Source of the DNA: Niveispirillum sp943370215 | GTDB taxonomy: Bacteria > Pseudomonadota > Alphaproteobacteria > Azospirillales > Azospirillaceae | Length of the DNA stretch: 64,000 nucleotides | Assembly (NCBI GenBank): GCA_943370215.1 | Contig: CALRQC020000003.1 | Location: 169,240 to 233,239 of the forward strand | Direction: 5' to 3' | Part shown: piece after piece, positions 25,265-34,724 of the stretch | Numbering within the stretch: the first letter of the stretch is position 1 | Layout: the number at the start of each line of letters is the position of its first letter | Notes under the pieces: generated by a model | Told to the model about the DNA's origin: nothing | Database searches by the model: none | Seen by the model: the letters and a program-made list of their open reading frames with translations, nothing else | Position numbers and translations under genes: made by a program

Positions 25265-25428
25265 CCCACCGCGCATAGAGGCAGCCACCGTCCGGGTCAA
25301 GCCCGCTTACGTCGGGGGGCGTGCCCCGCCTGGGCATAGGTGGTGACCCACATTTCGGCAAGCAGGACGCGGCAAAGGATGTTAGAAGGGGCTTACCGGT
25401 AATCTCTACTCCCGGAAGGGGTCCATCC

Positions 25429-25674
25429 ATGTCCGAACCGACCAACACCAGCGCCGCCGAGCAGCTCTTCGACAAGGCGCTCGACCTGGCCGAGAAGCAT
25501 CTTGAAGCGGCCATGAAGGAAGGTGGCGCACTTTCCGGTTATGTCGCGATCGCCATGATCGAAGCGGCGGTGAACCAGGCCGTTGAAGAGACCAGCCATG
25601 AAGACGTGGCCGACATGCTGCGCGATCTGGCCGACCAGATCGAAGCCGACGCCGAGGAAGGTGACGAGGAGTAA
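25429..25674 (+). CDS. Small acidic helical protein, unknown function
   Basis: An 81-residue, strongly acidic, mostly helical protein (LFDKALDLAEKHLEAAMKEG; tail EDVADMLRDLADQIEADAEE). GGAAGGGG precedes the ATG, and a clear terminator lies downstream, so it is a genuine monocistronic gene. No cysteines, signal peptide or membrane segment. I do not recognise the family. Confidence 0.75.
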   Translation: MSEPTNTSAAEQLFDKALDLAEKHLEAAMKEGGALSGYVAIAMIEAAVNQAVEETSHEDVADMLRDLADQIEADAEEGDEE

Positions 25675-25752
25675 TCCTCGACGGACAACGGCCGCAAGGC
25701 TGAACGACAGGCGTTATGGGCACCCGTCAGGGTGTTGATGACGCGCGCTGTG

Positions 25753-25787
25753 ACGCCCCGCCGATATTGTCGGCGGGGCGTTTTGTT
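25753..25787 (+). terminator. Rho-independent terminator
   Basis: Twelve-base arms (ACGCCCCGCCGA and complement) with loop TATTG, followed by TTTTGTT. It ends the small acidic protein transcript; on the minus strand it lies just beyond glgA. Confidence 0.9.
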
Positions 25788-25795
25788 ATCGGGGC

Positions 25796-27289
25796 TTACT
25801 GCCCCGCCGCCTCCATCGCCGCCTTGTATGTGGCCACATAATTGCGGGCCGATGCCGCCCAGGAGACGTCGCGCCCCATGGCGTTGCGCTGCACCTGCCG
25901 CCACAGGTCGCTGCGGTGGTACAGGGTCAGCGCCCGGTCAATGGCGGGCAGCATGGCGGCCACGGTGACGGGGGCGAAGGTGAAGCCGGTGGCCGTACCG
26001 GTGGCCAGGCTGTCCTCCGTCACATCCGTCACCGTATCGGCCAGCCCGCCGACATGGGCCACCAGCGGCAGGCTGCCATAGCGCAGTGCATACATCTGGG
26101 TCAGGCCGCAGGGTTCAAACCGCGACGGCACCATCAGCACATCCACCCCGGCCTGCAGCCGGTGCGACAATGCCTCGTCGTAGCCCAGCACCAGCCCCAC
26201 CCGGCCGGGGAAGCGGCGGGCGGCCCCGGCCAGCGCCTGTTCCAGCGCCGCACTGCCGGTGCCCAGCACCACCAGTTGTGCGCCCCTTTCCACCAGATAG
26301 GGCAGGGCTTCGACCACCAGATCGATGCCCTTCTGGTCGGTCAGTCGGCTGACAATGCCGAACAGGGGGGCGTGCAGATCGGGCGCCAGCCCGAAAATCC
26401 GCTGCAATTCCGCCTTGTTGGGGATTTTCGCCCCCAACTGGTCGGCATCATAGGGGCTGACCAGCAGCGGGTCATGCCGGCTGTCCCAGGCATCGGTATC
26501 GATGCCGTTCAGAATGCCCTCCAGGGCGGCGGCCCGGGCGCGCAACAGCCCGTCCAGCCCGAACCCCATGGTTTCCCCCTGGATTTCGGTGGCATAGGTC
26601 GGGCTGACGGTGGTGAGGCGGTCGGAATAGACCAACCCTGCCTTCAGGAAACTGAGCTGGGAATGGAATTCCAAGCCATTGGGCGTGTAGCTGTCCCAGG
26701 GGATGCCCAGGGTGGGCAGCAGGTCGGACGGGTACAGGCCCTGGAAGGCCATGTTGTGAATGGTAAAGACGGTGCCGGGGCGCTTGGCATCACCAAAGGG
26801 CCAGAGCGGATGGCGTAGATAGGCAGAGGCCAGCCCCGCCTGCCAGTCATGCCCATGCACCACCTCCGGCTTCCAGCCGGCCCGCCCACGCCCGCCATCG
26901 CCATCCAGCCCGATCAGGGCCGCCGTGCGGCCCAGGGCGGCGAAGCGCAGGTGATTATCGCTCCAATCCTTGCCGTCCGGCCCCAGATAGGGGTTGCCCT
27001 TACGCCCGAAGAAGGAAGGCACATCCAGGGCATAAACCGTGCTGCCATCCACCCCGCGCCCCGACAACAGCCGGGCCGGCGCCTGGGAGGTGAGGCCCGG
27101 CATCCCGCGCAGGTCACGCAGCGGTTTTACATTTTCCAGCTTTTCCAGCACGCCGGGATATCCCGGCAACAGCAGCCGCACATCTGCCCCTTCGGCCCGC
27201 AGGGCCGCCGGCAAGGCGCCGGCGACATCGCCCAAGCCGCCGGTCTTCACATAGGGCAGACATTCCGACGTGACGAAAAGAACGCGCAT
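25796..27289 (-). CDS. glgA: Glycogen synthase (ADP-glucose type)
   Basis: A 497-residue GT5 glycosyltransferase that extends alpha-1,4-glucan from ADP-glucose. The N-terminus MRVLFVTSECLPYVKTGGLG includes the KTGG ADP-glucose-binding motif. The C-terminal GT-B half has GIVSRLTDQKGIDLV and MVPSRFEPCGLTQMYALRYG, with the catalytic Glu region. It is the last gene of a glgC-map-glgA run, starting 32 bp after map. Earlier in-frame starts (27358) lack support. Confidence 0.93.
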   Translation of the reverse strand: MRVLFVTSECLPYVKTGGLGDVAGALPAALRAEGADVRLLLPGYPGVLEKLENVKPLRDLRGMPGLTSQAPARLLSGRGVDGSTVYALDVPSFFGRKGNPYLGPDGKDWSDNHLRFAALGRTAALIGLDGDGGRGRAGWKPEVVHGHDWQAGLASAYLRHPLWPFGDAKRPGTVFTIHNMAFQGLYPSDLLPTLGIPWDSYTPNGLEFHSQLSFLKAGLVYSDRLTTVSPTYATEIQGETMGFGLDGLLRARAAALEGILNGIDTDAWDSRHDPLLVSPYDADQLGAKIPNKAELQRIFGLAPDLHAPLFGIVSRLTDQKGIDLVVEALPYLVERGAQLVVLGTGSAALEQALAGAARRFPGRVGLVLGYDEALSHRLQAGVDVLMVPSRFEPCGLTQMYALRYGSLPLVAHVGGLADTVTDVTEDSLATGTATGFTFAPVTVAAMLPAIDRALTLYHRSDLWRQVQRNAMGRDVSWAASARNYVATYKAAMEAAGQ

Positions 27290-27321
27290 GATGATTCCGA
27301 GAGCCTGTGAAACGGGTTGCG

Positions 27322-28164
27322 TTATCGGGATAACGGCTTGATCGCCCCCGCCGGGCAATCCAGCCCGGCCGGCGAGAGGGTGAAAATCTCCACCCCGTCC
27401 GCCGTCACCCCCACCGTATGTTCGAACTGGGCGGAAAGGGACAGGTCGCGGGTGATGTTGGTCCAGCCATCATCCAACTGGCGCAGACCGGGGCCGCCCT
27501 GGTTCAACATCGGTTCCACGGTGAAGATCATGCCGGGCACCAGCTTCATGCCGCGTCCCGGCTTGCCCCAATGCATCACATCGGGCGCATCATGGAACAC
27601 CCGGCCGATGCCATGGCCCACATAGTCGCGCACGCTGGAATAGCCGACGGCACGGGCCATGCGGTCGATGACATGGCCGACATCGCCCAGATGTTTGCCC
27701 GGCGCCACCTCATTGATGCCGGCCATGGTGGCATCATAGGTGGTGCGCACCAGATGGGCGGCGCGCGGGTTCACCGTCCCCACCAGATACATCCGGCTGG
27801 TATCGCCATACCAGCCGTCCAGAATGGCGGTGACGTCGATATTGACGATATCGCCCTCCTTCAGCAGCACCTGATCATCCGGCACGCCATGGTTGACGAC
27901 ATGGTTGGGGGAGATGCAGCAGGATTTGGGATAGCCGTGATAGCCCAGCGTGGCGGGAATGGCCCCATGGTCGCGCATGAACGTATCGGCGATACGGTCC
28001 AGCGCCCCGGTGCTGACACCCGGCTGCACGAAGGCGGTGAGATGGTCCAGGCAGGCAGCGGCAACCCGGCCCGCCGCGCGCATGGCGGCAAAGCCGTCGG
28101 CCCCATGCAGGGGAACCCGCCGACCCATCGGGTCCAGCACGAAATCACCCGGATAGGTCTTCAT
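27322..28164 (-). CDS. map: Type I methionine aminopeptidase
   Basis: A 280-residue M24 metallopeptidase that removes N-terminal methionine. Metal ligands are the two Asp in VNIDVTAILDGWYGDTSR, His in YVGHGIGRVFH, Glu in FTVEPMLN and Glu in AQFEHTVGVT; the substrate-site His is in NHVVNHGVPDD. GGGAGGGG just upstream fixes the ATG at 28164. It sits between glgC (57 bp upstream) and glgA (32 bp downstream) on the same strand, an unusual place for this housekeeping enzyme. Confidence 0.93.
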   Translation of the reverse strand: MKTYPGDFVLDPMGRRVPLHGADGFAAMRAAGRVAAACLDHLTAFVQPGVSTGALDRIADTFMRDHGAIPATLGYHGYPKSCCISPNHVVNHGVPDDQVLLKEGDIVNIDVTAILDGWYGDTSRMYLVGTVNPRAAHLVRTTYDATMAGINEVAPGKHLGDVGHVIDRMARAVGYSSVRDYVGHGIGRVFHDAPDVMHWGKPGRGMKLVPGMIFTVEPMLNQGGPGLRQLDDGWTNITRDLSLSAQFEHTVGVTADGVEIFTLSPAGLDCPAGAIKPLSR

Positions 28165-28221
28165 CACGCCCCTCCCACGCCAGGGGGCGGCGAAGGCCTG
28201 GGCCGTCGCCACCCATCCTGA

Positions 28222-29511
28222 TCAGCTTTCCAGCTTTTTCAGCATGGCTTGGGTAATCAATACCACACCCTGTTCGCTGCGATAGAAGCGGCGTGCATCT
28301 TCTTCCGCATTCTCCCCCACCACCAGGCCGGCGGGGATGACGCAGCCGCGATCCACCACCACCCTGGTCAGCCGTACATTCCGGTTGATCTCCACCTCCG
28401 GCAGGATCACCGCGTCGTTCAACTCGCAATAGGAATGGATGCGCACCTTGTTGAACAGTAAGGAGCGGCGGACGACGGAACCGGACAGGATGCAGCCGGC
28501 GGACACCATGCTGTCCACCGCCATGCCGCGCCGGTCATCATCATCAAAGACGAATTTGGCCGGCGGCAATTGTTCCTGATAGGTGAAGATCGGCCAGCTT
28601 GGATCATAGATATCCAGCGAGGGGGAAACGTGGCAGAGGTCCAGATTGGCCTCCCAATAGGCGTCCACTGTGCCGACATCGCGCCAATAGGCCTCCCCCG
28701 GCTGGGCGCGGTTGCGCACACAGCTTTCGCTGAAATGGTGGGCCATCACCTTGGCCTTGTCGATCAGATAGGGGATGATGTCCTTGCCGAAATCGCGCGA
28801 CGAAGTCTGCTCACCCGCGTCGCGTTCCAGATGTTCGTAAAGGAACTCGGCATTGAAAATATAGATGCCCATGCTGGCCAGCGAGATATCGGGCTTGCCG
28901 GGCATGGGCGGCGGGTCGGCCGGCTTTTCCAGAAAACTGGTGATGCGGTTGCTCTCGTCAATCGCCATCACGCCAAAGCCGCTGGCCTGCGCGCGCGGCA
29001 CCTCAATGCAGCCCACCGTCACATCCGCACCGGTGCGGATGTGATGGGCCAGCATGTTGGCGTAATCCATCTTGTAGATATGGTCGCCGGCCAGGATCAG
29101 CACCCATTCGGCCTCATGGCTGCGCAGGATGTCCAGATTCTGGAACACGGCGTCGGCCGTGCCCTGATACCAGCTTGTTTCGTCGATGCGCTGCTGTGCC
29201 GGCAGCAGATCGATGAATTCGCCGATTTCCCCGCGCAGGAAGTTCCAGCCGCGCTGCAGATGCCGCAGCAGCGAATGGGACTTGTATTGGGTCAGCACCG
29301 AAATGCGGCGGAAGCCGGAATTGATGCAATTGGACAGTGCGAAATCGATGATGCGGAACTTGCCGCCGAAATGCACCGCCGGCTTGGCCCGGCGGTCGGT
29401 CAGTTGCTTCAATCGGCTGCCACGGCCGCCGGCCAGCACCAGGGCCAGCGCATTGCGCGGGGCCTGACGCAGTTCCTGGTCGAGGCGCTGTTCTGTCTGA
29501 TTATCGATCAT
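28222..29511 (-). CDS. glgC: Glucose-1-phosphate adenylyltransferase
   Basis: A 429-residue ADP-glucose pyrophosphorylase, the committed step of glycogen synthesis. The N-terminal nucleotidyltransferase domain has LVLAGGRGSRLKQLTDRRAK and HFGGKFRIIDFALSNCINSG. The substrate region includes WYQGTADAVFQN. The C-terminal left-handed beta-helix (~320-420) ends with VVDRGCVIPAGLVVG repeats. GGGGGGACG precedes the ATG at 29511. It starts the glgC-map-glgA run; glgB, glgP and pgm are not in the window. Confidence 0.93.
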   Translation of the reverse strand: MIDNQTEQRLDQELRQAPRNALALVLAGGRGSRLKQLTDRRAKPAVHFGGKFRIIDFALSNCINSGFRRISVLTQYKSHSLLRHLQRGWNFLRGEIGEFIDLLPAQQRIDETSWYQGTADAVFQNLDILRSHEAEWVLILAGDHIYKMDYANMLAHHIRTGADVTVGCIEVPRAQASGFGVMAIDESNRITSFLEKPADPPPMPGKPDISLASMGIYIFNAEFLYEHLERDAGEQTSSRDFGKDIIPYLIDKAKVMAHHFSESCVRNRAQPGEAYWRDVGTVDAYWEANLDLCHVSPSLDIYDPSWPIFTYQEQLPPAKFVFDDDDRRGMAVDSMVSAGCILSGSVVRRSLLFNKVRIHSYCELNDAVILPEVEINRNVRLTRVVVDRGCVIPAGLVVGENAEEDARRFYRSEQGVVLITQAMLKKLES

Positions 29512-30016
29512 TCTTAATCGTCCCCCCTGCTTCACGCCTCTCATACTCGCGCATGGTTCTGCCCCACCCAACCGCCCGAGGGGCGATGGGGCAAGGCCAC
29601 GAACCGGAACGGATGCTGGCACAGATCGGTTCAGCCTTCCATGGCCGGTTGCATGGCTTCGGCAATATGTCATCCGAAACAGGCATGGCTGAGCAATGAT
29701 CCAAATCACCCCATTTTCTGCATATAAATTAGGCACTAGCTATTGTGGGCAGTGAATCATTTGCCCCGTCCGGGGCCGATTAGGGATGGTTCCGCAGAAA
29801 ACAAGGGGTTTTCGAGATTTTTGTGACAGGAAAAATGGCCTATTTTTTGTGCAGATGGGAGCTTTTCGGGCGGTTTCCTGCTATGTTGGCACCGATTCAT
29901 CGGGGGTGGCACGCAAGGGATTCCGCCGCTTCCACGGACGGCACGGACTTTGAATAGGCAGGGAACGGCGTGTGCGGCGGCCGGTCGGCCCCGTGCCCAC
30001 AAGAATGGGGAGCCAC
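29512..30016. other. 505-bp divergent region between glgC and amtB
   Basis: No coding frame looks real. The middle (about 29700-29850) is AT-rich for this genome, with runs such as TATTTTTTGTG, and must hold the promoters of both genes. Two -24-like elements (TTGGCAC at 29886 and TGGCACG at 29907) hint at sigma-54 control of amtB, but neither has a -12 GC at the right spacing. Confidence 0.45.
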
Positions 30017-31306
30017 ATGAATCGTTTGAACAAACTTCTTCTCGCGGCGTGTCTGGCGATGATGCCGGGCGTGGCCCTCGCTCAGGACGCGGCACCGACC
30101 CCGACCCTGGACAGCGGTAACACCGCCTGGGTGCTGACCTCCACGGCCCTGGTCCTGTTCATGACCATTCCGGGGCTGGCGCTGTTCTATGGCGGCATGG
30201 TGCGTAAGCCCAATGTCCTGGCGATGGTGATGCAGTCCTTTGCCATCTGCTGCGTGATTTCCGTGTTGTGGGTTGTTGCGGGTTTCAGCCTGGCATTCGG
30301 CACCGGCAATCTCTATATCGGCGATCTCAGCCGCGCCTTTCTGGCCGGGTTGGAAGTCACCAAACTGAATGGCACCATTCCGGAATCGGTGTTCATCACC
30401 TTCCAGATGACCTTTGCCATCATCACCCCGGCCCTGTTCACCGGTGCCTTCGCCGACCGGATGAAGTTCTCGGCGCTGCTGGTCTTCGCAGTGCTGTGGT
30501 CGCTGCTGGTTTACTCCCCCGTCACCCATTGGGTGTGGGGTGGTGGCTTCCTGATGGGTGACGGCGTGCTGGATTATGCCGGCGGCACCGTGGTGCATAT
30601 CAATGCCGGTATTGCTGGTCTGGTTGCCTGTATCGTTCTGGGCAAGCGCAAGGGCTATGGCACGTCCGACATGAAGCCGCACAATCTGGTGCTGTCGCTG
30701 ATCGGTGCTTCCATGCTGTGGGTTGGCTGGTTCGGTTTCAATGCCGGTTCTGCTGTGGCCGCCGATGGCCGTGCGGGCATGGCCATGCTGGTGACCCAGG
30801 TTGCCGCCGCCACCGCCGCCCTGGCCTGGATGTTCGTGGAATGGGGTGTGAAGGGTAAGCCCTCCATCCTGGGTATCATTTCCGGTGCGGTGGCGGGTCT
30901 GGTTGCCATCACCCCCGCTGCTGGCTTTGTCGGTGTAGATGGCGCCCTGGGTATCGGTGTGGCTGCCGGCGTCATCTGCTACTTCGCTTCCACCACCATC
31001 AAGCACGCGCTGAAATATGACGACAGCCTGGACGTCTGGGGTGTGCATGGCGTGGGTGGTATCGTCGGTGCCGTGTTGACCGGTGTGTTTGCCAAGGCTG
31101 CCATCGGTGGCACGGCTGGTGCCCTGGAAGGCAATATCGGCCAGATCTGGACCCAGACTTACAGCGTGCTGATCACCCTGGTCTGGTCTGGTGTGGTGTC
31201 GGCCATCATCCTCTACGCCATCAAGTTCACCATCGGTCTGCGGGTGGATGAGGATGCCGAGCGTGACGGTCTGGATATCGCCCTGCATGGCGAATCCATT
31301 CAGTAA
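30017..31306 (+). CDS. amtB: Ammonium transporter
   Basis: A 429-residue Amt family channel of the inner membrane. A cleavable signal (MNRLNKLLLAACLAMMPG...ALA) precedes about eleven transmembrane helices. The twin pore histidines lie in VVHINAGIAGLVA and WGVHGVGGIVGAV; FYGGMVRKPNVL is the conserved first-helix loop. The start is fixed by GGGGAGCCAC. Unusually for Amt genes, no glnK-type PII gene adjoins it; a terminator follows directly. Confidence 0.95.
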   Translation: MNRLNKLLLAACLAMMPGVALAQDAAPTPTLDSGNTAWVLTSTALVLFMTIPGLALFYGGMVRKPNVLAMVMQSFAICCVISVLWVVAGFSLAFGTGNLYIGDLSRAFLAGLEVTKLNGTIPESVFITFQMTFAIITPALFTGAFADRMKFSALLVFAVLWSLLVYSPVTHWVWGGGFLMGDGVLDYAGGTVVHINAGIAGLVACIVLGKRKGYGTSDMKPHNLVLSLIGASMLWVGWFGFNAGSAVAADGRAGMAMLVTQVAAATAALAWMFVEWGVKGKPSILGIISGAVAGLVAITPAAGFVGVDGALGIGVAAGVICYFASTTIKHALKYDDSLDVWGVHGVGGIVGAVLTGVFAKAAIGGTAGALEGNIGQIWTQTYSVLITLVWSGVVSAIILYAIKFTIGLRVDEDAERDGLDIALHGESIQ

Positions 31307-31335
31307 GTAACGATCCCTTTTCGGGGTTCGATTGG

Positions 31336-31365
31336 ACCGCCGCACCGGGCAACCGGTGCGGCGGT
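31336..31365. terminator. Bidirectional terminator
   Basis: Thirteen-base arms (ACCGCCGCACCGG and complement) with loop GCAA between the convergent amtB and oxidoreductase genes. On the plus strand TGTATTTTTA follows. Confidence 0.85.
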
Positions 31366-31372
31366 TGTATTT

Positions 31373-32347
31373 TTAGCCGACTGTCATCACCACCTTGCCG
31401 GTGGATTGGCGGCCCGACAGCAGGGCAAAGGCAGCCTCATACTGCTCCAGCGGCAGCAGGTGGCTGATATGGGGGCGCAGCTTGCCAGCACTCCACAGCG
31501 CCAGCAGGGCCCGCAGGCTGTCGGTCAGGGTGGTGCGGTCATACTGGCGATAGGCGCCCCAGAACAGGCCCAGCACCGCGCAGTTTTTCACCAGCAGGAT
31601 ATTCGCGGGCACTTGCGGGATACGGCCGGACGCAAAGCCGATGGTGACAATGCGCCCGCCCCAGCCCAGGCAGCGCAGGGCAGCATCGAACAGATCGCCG
31701 CCCACCGGGTCATAAACGACATCCACGCCCTTGGGCGCCAGTTCCTTGATCCGCGTGCGCAAATCATCGGTGGCGTAATTCACCAGCTCATCGGCGCCAT
31801 GCGCCTTGGCCAGGGCCAGTTTTTCTTCTGAGGAAGCAGCGGCGATCACCCGTGCGCCCAGTGCCTTGCCGATCTCCACCGCCGTCAGCCCCACGCCGCC
31901 GGCAGCCCCCAGCACCAGCAGGGTTTCCCCCGGCTTCAGCCCCGCCCGCACCGTCAGCGCCAGATGCGAGGTGCCATAGGCGACGGGGAAGGCGGCAGCA
32001 CTGGGGAAATCCATGCCATCGGGCAAGGGCAGGGTCAGGCTGGCATCGGCCACCGTGTCGCTGCGAAAGGCGCCATGGGCGGCCAGCGCCATGGCCCGCT
32101 GGCCGGGCAGCAGATGGGTCACATCGGCCGCCACCTCCACCACCTCACCGGCGCATTCCAGGCCGGGGGTGAAGGGGAAGGGCGGCTTTTCCTGGTACTT
32201 CCCCTCAATCATCAGCGTGTCGGCGAAATTCATCGCCGCCGCATGAACCGCGATCCGCACCTGCCCCGGCCCCAGGGGCAGCGGGGCAACCGGTTCAATG
32301 GCCAGCCGCGAGGGCGGCCCATATTCCTTGCACAACAGCGCGCGCAT
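31373..32347 (-). CDS. Zinc-independent NADPH:quinone oxidoreductase-like protein
   Basis: A 324-residue MDR-superfamily reductase. The N-terminal GroES-like domain (FPFTPGLECAGEVVEVAADV) lacks the zinc ligands of alcohol dehydrogenases, marking the quinone oxidoreductase branch. The Rossmann motif is VLGAAGGVGLTAVEIGKALG near 145-165. The start at 32347 gives the canonical MRALLCKEYGPPSRL. Electron acceptor not determinable; acyl-CoA reductase-like members are also in this family. Confidence 0.85.
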   Translation of the reverse strand: MRALLCKEYGPPSRLAIEPVAPLPLGPGQVRIAVHAAAMNFADTLMIEGKYQEKPPFPFTPGLECAGEVVEVAADVTHLLPGQRAMALAAHGAFRSDTVADASLTLPLPDGMDFPSAAAFPVAYGTSHLALTVRAGLKPGETLLVLGAAGGVGLTAVEIGKALGARVIAAASSEEKLALAKAHGADELVNYATDDLRTRIKELAPKGVDVVYDPVGGDLFDAALRCLGWGGRIVTIGFASGRIPQVPANILLVKNCAVLGLFWGAYRQYDRTTLTDSLRALLALWSAGKLRPHISHLLPLEQYEAAFALLSGRQSTGKVVMTVG

Positions 32348-32427
32348 CCGTTTCCTCTCCATGCTTATTTTTAAACGCATGTTTGAGGGTGCGGCGGATA
32401 TATCGACCCGTCAAGGGAAGGTTGTTT

Positions 32428-32640
32428 TCAGCGCTTGATGCCTTCATCCGTCAGTACCACCACCGGGTAACCGCGATATTCCGCCGGTGCGCCATGGTCG
32501 GGGCCGGCCACGCGCAGATAGATGCGGCCTTCGCCCATGCCAGTGCCCACCACGGGTTTGCCGGCATCGGTCAGTTCCTTGAACAGGCTGCGGGCGGCCT
32601 CGGCCACCGGGTGCTTTTCCGTGTTGGTCGCGTCACTCAT
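32428..32640 (-). CDS. Small protein, unknown function
   Basis: A 70-residue protein with a helical N-terminus (EAARSLFKELTDAGKPVV) and a beta-rich second half (GRIYLRVAGPDHGAPAEY; YPVVVLTDEG). No signal peptide or cysteines. It is 80 bp upstream of the oxidoreductase on the same strand. I do not recognise the family; the composition looks coding. Confidence 0.6.
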   Translation of the reverse strand: MSDATNTEKHPVAEAARSLFKELTDAGKPVVGTGMGEGRIYLRVAGPDHGAPAEYRGYPVVVLTDEGIKR

Positions 32641-33105
32641 GCTCTGATCACCTTTGTCGGTTCCTGCGGCCCAATCTGCGCTGGAACGCCCCCTCTGGTC
32701 CAGTCTTCGCCGTTGCAGCAACCAGCAGGACGCGGGGCCGGTTCCACATGGGCGCATAGCGGGCAGGTCGAAGGTCGTAGATGTTTTAGGAAACAAAATT
32801 ACCTATGACACCGGTGGAACAATGAAATTTGGCGTAATTCCTTGTTTTTTGATCGGGCTCCCTGTCCACCGCGACACTTGGCCTGCTGGCGTCGGCACCG
32901 TGGACATGGGTATTTTTGCCCCGCCATTCTGCCGATGTGAAACTGGGCGGACGTCCCGCGAAGCTTCACAAAGATTACCGGATCAGGCATCGTGCCGATG
33001 CAAAACAAATCCGGCCGGGACCGATCATGTCGCAGGCGGGCCAACCGTCTCCGGGGTTCCGGCCAAGCCGGGCGTCACTGAAGCCAGAGGGGGAATCGGA
33101 TCGCA
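32641..33105. other. 465-bp divergent region upstream of pntAA
   Basis: No convincing gene. An AT-richer patch at about 32785-32860 (AAATTACCTATGAC; TTCCTTGTTTTTTGATC) is the likeliest site for the pnt promoter and that of the small minus-strand gene. No operator or riboswitch fold is recognised. Confidence 0.4.
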
Positions 33106-34263
33106 ATGAAGATCGCCATACCGAAGGAACGCCGTGCGCATGAATTGCGCGTTGCGGCCACGCCGGAAACGGTACGCAAATATATCGGGCTGGGGTTTGA
33201 GGTGGTGGTGGAAACCGGCGCCGGCCTTGGCTCCGCCATCACCGATGATGCCTTTGCCCTGGCTGGCGCCAAGATCACCCCGGATGTCGCCACCACCCTG
33301 ACCGGTGCCGATATCGTGCTGAAGGTGCAGCGTCCGCTGACCGCCGGCGAAGGTGATGTGGATGAGCTGGCGCTGCTGAAGCCCGGCGCCATCCTGATCG
33401 CCGGCCTGTCCCCCTATGGCGCGCCGGAATCGGTGACCGCCTATGCCAATGCCAAGGTTGATGCCTTTGCCATGGAATTCATGCCGCGCATCACCCGCGC
33501 GCAGAGCATGGATATCCTGTCGTCGCAGTCCAACCTGGCCGGTTACCGGGCAGTGATTGAGGCGGCCAACGAATTTGGCCGCGCCTTCCCGATGATGATG
33601 ACGGCCGCCGGCACCGTGCCGCCGGCTCGTGCCCTGGTGATGGGGGCCGGCGTGGCCGGCTTGCAGGCCATCGCCACGGCCAAGCGTCTGGGAGCCGTGG
33701 TCTCGGCCACCGACGTGCGCCCGGCCACCAAGGAACAGGTGGAAAGCCTGGGCGGCACCTTCGTTGCCGTGATGGATGAGGAATTCCAGCAGGCGCAGAC
33801 CGCCGGCGGCTATGCCAAGGAAATGTCCCCGGAATACAAGGCCAAGCAGGCGGCCCTGATCGCGGAGACGATCAAGAAGCAGGATATCGTCATCACCACA
33901 GCCCTGATCCCCGGCCGCAAGGCCCCAGTGCTGGTGACCGACGAGATGCTGAAGACCATGAAGCAGGGGGCGATCCTGGTGGATCTGGCCTGCGAGCAGG
34001 GTGGCAATGTCGAAGGTTCCGTCGCCGGTGAGGTGGTGGAGAAATATGGCGTGAAGATTGTCGGCCGCATCAATATGCCCGGCCGCATCGCCGTCGATGC
34101 CTCGGCGCTTTATGCCAAGAACCTGCTGAATTTCATCACCCCCTTCGTCGACAAGGAGACGAAGACCCTGAAGCTGAACTGGGAGGATGAGGTGGTGAAG
34201 GGCACGGGCCTGACCCGTGACGGCACCATCGTCCATTCCGCCTTCAAGCCGGCCGCCGCCTGA
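33106..34263 (+). CDS. pntAA: NAD(P) transhydrogenase subunit alpha, part 1
   Basis: A 385-residue soluble NAD(H)-binding subunit (domain I) of proton-translocating transhydrogenase, which makes NADPH from NADH using the proton gradient. It has the AlaDH/PNT N-terminal start MKIAIPKERRAHELRVAATP and a Rossmann loop GAGVAGLQAIATAKRLGAVV. The split of alpha into PntAA and PntAB is the alphaproteobacterial form. PntAB follows 14 bp later. Confidence 0.95.
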   Translation: MKIAIPKERRAHELRVAATPETVRKYIGLGFEVVVETGAGLGSAITDDAFALAGAKITPDVATTLTGADIVLKVQRPLTAGEGDVDELALLKPGAILIAGLSPYGAPESVTAYANAKVDAFAMEFMPRITRAQSMDILSSQSNLAGYRAVIEAANEFGRAFPMMMTAAGTVPPARALVMGAGVAGLQAIATAKRLGAVVSATDVRPATKEQVESLGGTFVAVMDEEFQQAQTAGGYAKEMSPEYKAKQAALIAETIKKQDIVITTALIPGRKAPVLVTDEMLKTMKQGAILVDLACEQGGNVEGSVAGEVVEKYGVKIVGRINMPGRIAVDASALYAKNLLNFITPFVDKETKTLKLNWEDEVVKGTGLTRDGTIVHSAFKPAAA

Positions 34264-34277
34264 TCGGGAGGGATAAT

Positions 34278-34712
34278 ATGGATCCGCAAAAGCACGCCCA
34301 GGACGCGGCGGAACTGGCCAACCAGGCCAAGGCCCTGGCCGATAACGCCGCCGATCTGGCCAATCAGGCCGCCTCCGTGGCCACCCATGCCGCCATGGCC
34401 GCCGGCCCGCCCTTCATCGTCACCGGGCTCACCATCTTCGTGCTGGCCTGTTTCGTGGGCTATTACGTGGTGTGGCGGGTGACGCCGGCCCTGCATTCGC
34501 CGCTGATGGCCGTCACCAACGCTGTTTCCTCCGTCATCATTGTCGGCGCGCTCATCGCCACCGGGTCTGCGATCTCCGGCTGGTCGATGCTCTTCGGGTT
34601 CCTGGCCACCATCCTGGCCGCCGTGAACATCTTCGGCGGCTTCATGGTCACCCAGCGGATGCTGGCCATGTACAAGAAAAAGACGCCGGCTGCCGGCGGC
34701 AACGCCAAGTAA
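34278..34712 (+). CDS. pntAB: NAD(P) transhydrogenase subunit alpha, part 2
   Basis: A 144-residue membrane subunit (part of domain II). A Ala/Asn-rich N-terminal helix of ~35 residues precedes about four hydrophobic segments, including FIVTGLTIFVLACFVGYYVVWRV-like, VTNAVSSVIIVGALIATG and LFGFLATILAAVNIFGGFMV. The conserved HSPLMAVTNA-type segment is present. With PntB it forms the proton channel. The gene lies between pntAA and pntB with 12-14 bp gaps. Confidence 0.92.
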   Translation: MDPQKHAQDAAELANQAKALADNAADLANQAASVATHAAMAAGPPFIVTGLTIFVLACFVGYYVVWRVTPALHSPLMAVTNAVSSVIIVGALIATGSAISGWSMLFGFLATILAAVNIFGGFMVTQRMLAMYKKKTPAAGGNAK

Positions 34713-34724
34713 GGGGGGCGATTC

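Noticed and set aside
29886..29913. Possible sigma-54 promoter upstream of amtB (TTGGCAC and TGGCACG)
   Set aside because: Neither element has a GC at the required 10-base distance from the GG, so the -12 half is missing.
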